This document shows positions 62,031-64,000 of a DNA stretch of 64,000 nt, one piece after another. How positions within the stretch are numbered: the stretch's first letter is position 1; each line of letters opens with the position of its first letter. A program made the translations under genes and the position numbers. Under the pieces are notes generated by a model. It was given only the letters and a program-made list of their open reading frames with translations, ran no database searches and had not been told where the DNA came from. The DNA comes from Epiperipatus broadwayi (Eukaryota; Onychophora; Udeonychophora; Euonychophora; Peripatidae), in the NCBI GenBank assembly GCA_028023455.1, contig JAQFVV010000971.1, positions 1-64,000 of the forward strand, written 5' to 3'.

Positions 62031-62760
62031 TTTTTAAATATTGGACCATGGAGCCAAAATTCCTAGACCTTCTGATAAAGATAAACACAGATGCAATGTC
62101 GACAAATGTCTTTTTCTATTACAAATGACCTATCACAAAAATTAACCCAATTTGTAACATATACCATAGACAAAAGGAAATGTTTGAACATACGATTTTT
62201 ATCTGCTTTGGATTAAGTAACCTAAGAAATACTATATATAAAAATACCAAAATAGACTACTAAAAAATTATGTCCTTAAAAAAATGCCTAAAACACCAAA
62301 CAATTGCAGTGATTAGAAAATCTAACATACGCTCTATGGACAGTCAGATGTATGAAGATCTTCACTTTACCCAACCTAGATGAAAACACCTTCCCTATTC
62401 AAAAAATTTAAAAAATGAAGAATAGAGACTAAATGCTATTCACCAAAAGAAGATACAAGGACACAAGAATAGAGACTAAGTGCTATCCACCAAAAAAAGA
62501 TACAAGGACACATGAAACTTGTTTCATGTCCCACAATCACCCTAGAAGCTCTCCACAGAACAAACTCACTAAACTGTGGCCTAGGTACAAGATATACACG
62601 GAATGAACTCAACAACAACTGAAATCAATCTATCAATAGGGTCTTATAGACATTGGCTCCACTTATATATTCCCTCTTTAGTATATTCATTGTAACCTTT
62701 GAACAATAATTAGAAACAATAAATTTCTTAAGATAATCTAAAAATAAAAAAAAATCTTTT
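62031..62760 (+). pseudogene. LINE polymerase C-terminus and 3' end
   Basis: Bases 62040-62225 match 43630-43815, covering the zinc-binding region, here broken. Continuation to the A-rich end near 62755 gives the probable 3' UTR. A 43-bp tandem duplication lies at 62424-62510 (AATAGAGACTAA, GCTATNCACCAAAA). Confidence 0.65.
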
Positions 62761-63740
62761 ACTTTATTGACTGGTCTGAAGTCTTTGTGTTATATTTCTG
62801 TTAAATGTCCAAATCTATCATACATATGTAATAACTTCTATGATGATGCATATAATGTATACATTTCTCTTACTGAATGGATGTTAATTTTCCAAGTATA
62901 GAATAAATATCTTATTATATTTTTGGACATATGTATAAAAGTTCAGATTTTCATTTTTAATATTGGTTTAATAATTAAAAAAATCCATTAAGATTTAATT
63001 ACAGTGTAGTGAATAAATATGCAACCTCTTGTAAAAGAATTTAAATAATTTGTAAACATATGAATTTTAATGACGTACTGAGTTCATTAAAATTTATGAA
63101 GAAGCAGATGTTCTGTTGAAGTCAGCAAACTATAGCTTAATCATAATATTCTATTGCCATCTACTAAACTTTTGAGAAAGAATTATATATACAGATATGC
63201 ATTTATGAAGGTAATAGTTAAATAATAGTGCCAAAATAAATAAATAAAACAAAGAAATTCAATTGTAGGGCTCTTAGAAATAGACATTAAAATATATATT
63301 ATTAGTAAGAAACTGCAATAAAAAAAGAAAGGCATTAAGCAGAGATGTTAGATGATATTAATTAAGAAGGTAGTATATACTTATAACATTATTTAGTTTG
63401 AGAACTATATAGTTTATAAATTACAGATTAGAAGCAAAAAAAATCAGAGTACTAAAAAAGGAATGCTTTTAAAATCTGCGCCAAGGAAATTGCTGGCTAT
63501 TGAGTTGTTTTAGTAACTGAACTGCTTCGCTGTCTAAAATGCATCAGAGACACTAAATCTGTGATTATTTTCTAGTAAAAGAAAAGATATAATTTTCAGA
63601 TAGTTTAAACTCAGTTGTTAAATAATCTAAGACTTTAAAAATGCGTGATGGCTAATAAAATTTGTAAAGTAAAATATTAATAAAAATAGAATACAATTTA
63701 TTATATGTTGATGCAAAGTTAGATGAAGCTTAAACCACTA
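62761..63740. other. AT-rich DNA, nothing recognised
   Basis: No gene and no repeat partner seen. Confidence 0.4.
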
Positions 63741-63745
63741 AACAT

Positions 63746-64000
63746 CACATGATCACTATCTCATACTAGCACATAATTGTTATTAAACAATTCAAAACAA
63801 AGCAAAACTCTCCATATAGTAGTGCCATCTTGTGCTAACAAGAGCAATCAATGGATGCCAGAAGGGATTTTATGCACAAGCCTTCTGGAATCCATTGATT
63901 GCTCTTGTTAGCACAAGATAGCACTACTATATGGAGAGTTTTGCTTTGTTTTGAATTGTTTAATAACAATTATGTGCTAGTATGAGATAGTGATCATGTG
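63746..64000. repeat. near-perfect hairpin element, 120-bp arms (continues past the window)
   Basis: Bases 63746-63865 pair with 63881-64000, with two mismatches and a 15-base loop. Arms contain GCAAAACTCTCCATATAGTA and the outer CACATGATCACTATCTCATA. Because the last base of the window still pairs, the arm runs on to the right. The left side continues outward as AAACCACTAAACAT. Confidence 0.92.

Overview
The window is a gene-poor, strongly AT-rich stretch of animal (most likely invertebrate) nuclear DNA built almost entirely of mobile-element layers. I see no intact host gene, rRNA gene, true tRNA gene or CRISPR array. The evidence for an animal genome is indirect: several non-LTR (LINE) families, Penelope-like elements (PLEs), tRNA-headed SINEs, hAT- and Tigger-like DNA transposons with correct target-site duplications, and hammerhead-ribozyme repeats occur together. 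I cannot name the species.

Layout. 1-9025: a gag-only LTR retrotransposon on the minus strand, with LTRs of about 3.1 kb and one open 571-codon gag gene; the window begins inside its 3' LTR. 9026-14170: SINE pieces, two minisatellites and AT-rich filler. 14171-26530: LINE remnants. They include a 5'-truncated copy with a clean 14-bp target duplication (16181-17225) and a plus-strand copy whose reverse transcriptase frame is split by a 6.16-kb insertion of old LTR DNA (18981-25139). 26531-29756: fragments and a foldback element. 29757-32220: a satellite of about 131-bp monomers that grew from a tRNA-headed SINE and carries a 1052-bp higher-order period. 32221-36532: LINE remnants (endonuclease, RT and C-terminal ends) plus a PLE C-terminus.

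37380-49165 holds the most unusual content. A dispersed repeat of about 385-470 bp carries type I hammerhead ribozyme motifs. At least five ribozyme copies can be folded by eye, four with an intact catalytic core, and two element pairs lie in inverted orientation. A decayed PLE (40069-42345) sits among them. This matches the retrozyme idea, in which non-autonomous hammerhead retroelements are thought to use PLE machinery.

46475-47427 is a Tigger-like MITE with a TA duplication; 51820-52903 is a non-autonomous hAT element with 8-bp flanks. A long-armed hairpin family recurs through the window (13, 36, 42, 49, 60 and 63 kb); its last copy has 120-bp arms with only two mismatches. The remainder is microsatellite, purine-tract and unassigned AT-rich DNA.
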